This document shows positions 63,139-64,000 of a stretch of 64,000 nucleotides of DNA, piece after piece. Each line of letters begins with the position of its first letter. Position 1 is the stretch's first letter. The position numbers were made by a program, and so were the translations under genes. The stretch lies in the NCBI GenBank assembly GCA_030581615.1, contig JAKTTT010000018.1, positions 248,001-312,000 of the forward strand, given 5' to 3'. The notes beneath the pieces were generated by a model. It ran no database searches and was not told the origin of the DNA. It worked only from the letters and a program-made list of their open reading frames with translations. The DNA comes from Alloascoidea africana (lineage: Eukaryota; Ascomycota; Alloascoideomycetes; Alloascoideales; Alloascoideaceae).

Positions 63139-63963
63139 TCAAGTCAAAGAGGTCTCTGGTTCGGGAATCCAAAGCCTTGTAAGAGCCTCAAAGCTATCAT
63201 CATTATCAACACAAGACATTATCTCTTTTGATGAAGTCTTTACACGGGATGACTTAGAACGTTGGAAACTGACAAAGCCTGGAAATTGGTCGATTGGTAA
63301 ATCCCCAAGCACAACGCGTTGTGATTTTCCGCTGCACTTTGAGTCCGGGTCTGCAGATCTTTCACTGACAAACTTGGAGGAGGAGGGTAGTTGTCCTTTT
63401 GTACTGATGGTGGGACAGAGATTTGATGATGACATTTGTGATTGAACTTGAGAAAAGGCTTTGTTTTCAATAGAACTTGTCTGTATAGTAGTCCGATTAT
63501 GAGCCTTTGGTGAGAGGAGTACTTTTGAAGTTGGGATCTTTATCTTTTTCGTGTTCAAATCTTTACAGTTTAACGCGTTTGAGCGATTTGAGCGCTTCTT
63601 GTAGGTCAGAGTAGAAGCTTGCTTTTTCACGTCCTCGTAGAAAATGGACATGGATGATGATGACGATGTTGATGATGTTGGTTTAGGATTGGTGGCAGTG
63701 GTGCCGGTAGCATGAGGAGCAAGAGTTGGCCGCGAAGACGGATCCTGAAAAATTGTGAAGGGGCAGTTTGCAAGTGATAATTTTGATTTCTTTGTAGGAG
63801 ATTGGGGAAATGAAGGGCCGATAAGAGGCAGGTCCTGTGCTATTAATTGAGCGTACGCGGACGAGAGCTTTCGTTTGGTCCCCGCCGGCAGAGACAGAGG
63901 GGCCACGCAGAGACCGAAAGCAGTGGAAGAGGCAGGTGCTGGAGCCGTTAGAGTAGCAGACAT
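63139..63963 (-). CDS. Hypothetical disordered protein with Cdk-type sites
   Basis: 274 aa from the ATG at 63963; further exons could lie beyond the window edge. No known domain. An A/P/T-rich start leads to KRKLSSAYAQLIAQDLPLIG and a basic Cdk/NLS-type site SPTKKSKLSL, then CPFTIFQDP. A serine run, a lysine/arginine-rich middle (LTYKKRSNRSN, LNTKKIKIPTSKVLLSPKAH) and a C-terminal RVVLGDLPIDQFPGFVSFQR follow, ending EALTRLWIPEPETSLT. Full-consensus S/T-P-x-K sites, short hydrophobic conserved-looking islands and nuclear signals resemble cell-cycle or transcription co-regulators, but I assign no function. Confidence 0.6.
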   Translation of the reverse strand: MSATLTAPAPASSTAFGLCVAPLSLPAGTKRKLSSAYAQLIAQDLPLIGPSFPQSPTKKSKLSLANCPFTIFQDPSSRPTLAPHATGTTATNPKPTSSTSSSSSMSIFYEDVKKQASTLTYKKRSNRSNALNCKDLNTKKIKIPTSKVLLSPKAHNRTTIQTSSIENKAFSQVQSQMSSSNLCPTISTKGQLPSSSKFVSERSADPDSKCSGKSQRVVLGDLPIDQFPGFVSFQRSKSSRVKTSSKEIMSCVDNDDSFEALTRLWIPEPETSLT

Positions 63964-64000
63964 GGAGGCTGGAGACAAAGCAAGGGCTGGGGGGCCAGTT

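Overview
The window comes from a fungal nuclear chromosome, most likely an early-branching, comparatively intron-rich budding yeast (Saccharomycotina). Almost every confident protein is a yeast housekeeping gene: RPC40, SFP1, YEL1, AIM11, CDC9, a DSS1-type RNase, TRP2, PIN4, SBH1, PEX13, PLC1, PRP20, EXO70, TRL1. Several genes carry short introns (about 59-145 bases, one of 244) with GTAAGT/GTATGT/GTGAGT donors and CTAAC/CTAAT-type branch points. A Tra2-like SR protein and a DNAJC8/Spf31-type J protein are also present; baker's yeast lacks both. CTG encodes conserved leucines in Sbh1, so this is not a CUG-Ser yeast. I cannot name the species.

Layout. 1-8.7 kb: the first exon of a rhodanese-like gene running off the left edge, a three-intron ANTH/AP180 endocytic adaptor, RPC40 and a tRNA-Thr(AGT). 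8.7-14.5 kb: a gene-free repeat graveyard with broken Ty3/gypsy pieces (protease, RNase H tail, integrase, then an LTR-like leader and gag) and a palindrome built on a Ulp1-like fragment. 14.5-21.2 kb: a Myb-like protein, a Tra2-like SR protein and the ribosome-biogenesis regulator SFP1 behind a 3-kb upstream region. 22.6 kb: a small protein with a myristoylation/palmitoylation N-terminus. 24.7-46 kb: the dense core, with GIG1-like, YEL1, AIM11, CDC9, a small ORF, DSS1-like, a J protein, TRP2, TatD, PIN4-like, a GPI wall protein and SBH1. 46-60.4 kb: PEX13, a copia fossil, PLC1, PRP20 and the divergent pair EXO70/TRL1. 60.4-64 kb: mostly empty, ending in an unrecognised disordered protein.

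Genes and processes. From memory of baker's-yeast gene names, YEL1, TatD and PIN4 belong to the YBL05x-060 block and AIM11, TRP2 and SBH1 to the YER087-093 block. These are whole-genome-duplication sister blocks, so 25-46 kb looks like the unduplicated ancestral order. EXO70 and TRL1 are neighbours in baker's yeast too. Trafficking and polarity recur as themes (ANTH adaptor, Yel1 Arf-GEF, Exo70, Plc1), as does RNA metabolism (RPC40, SR protein, Spf31, Pin4, Trl1, Dss1).

The most notable observation is that two RNA-processing enzymes appear to have lost catalytic residues while remaining full-length open genes. In Trl1 both HxT motifs of the cyclic-phosphodiesterase module are altered, with ligase and kinase motifs intact. 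In the Dss1/CYT-4-like RNase II protein both the aspartate cluster and the arginine motif of the RNB domain are missing.
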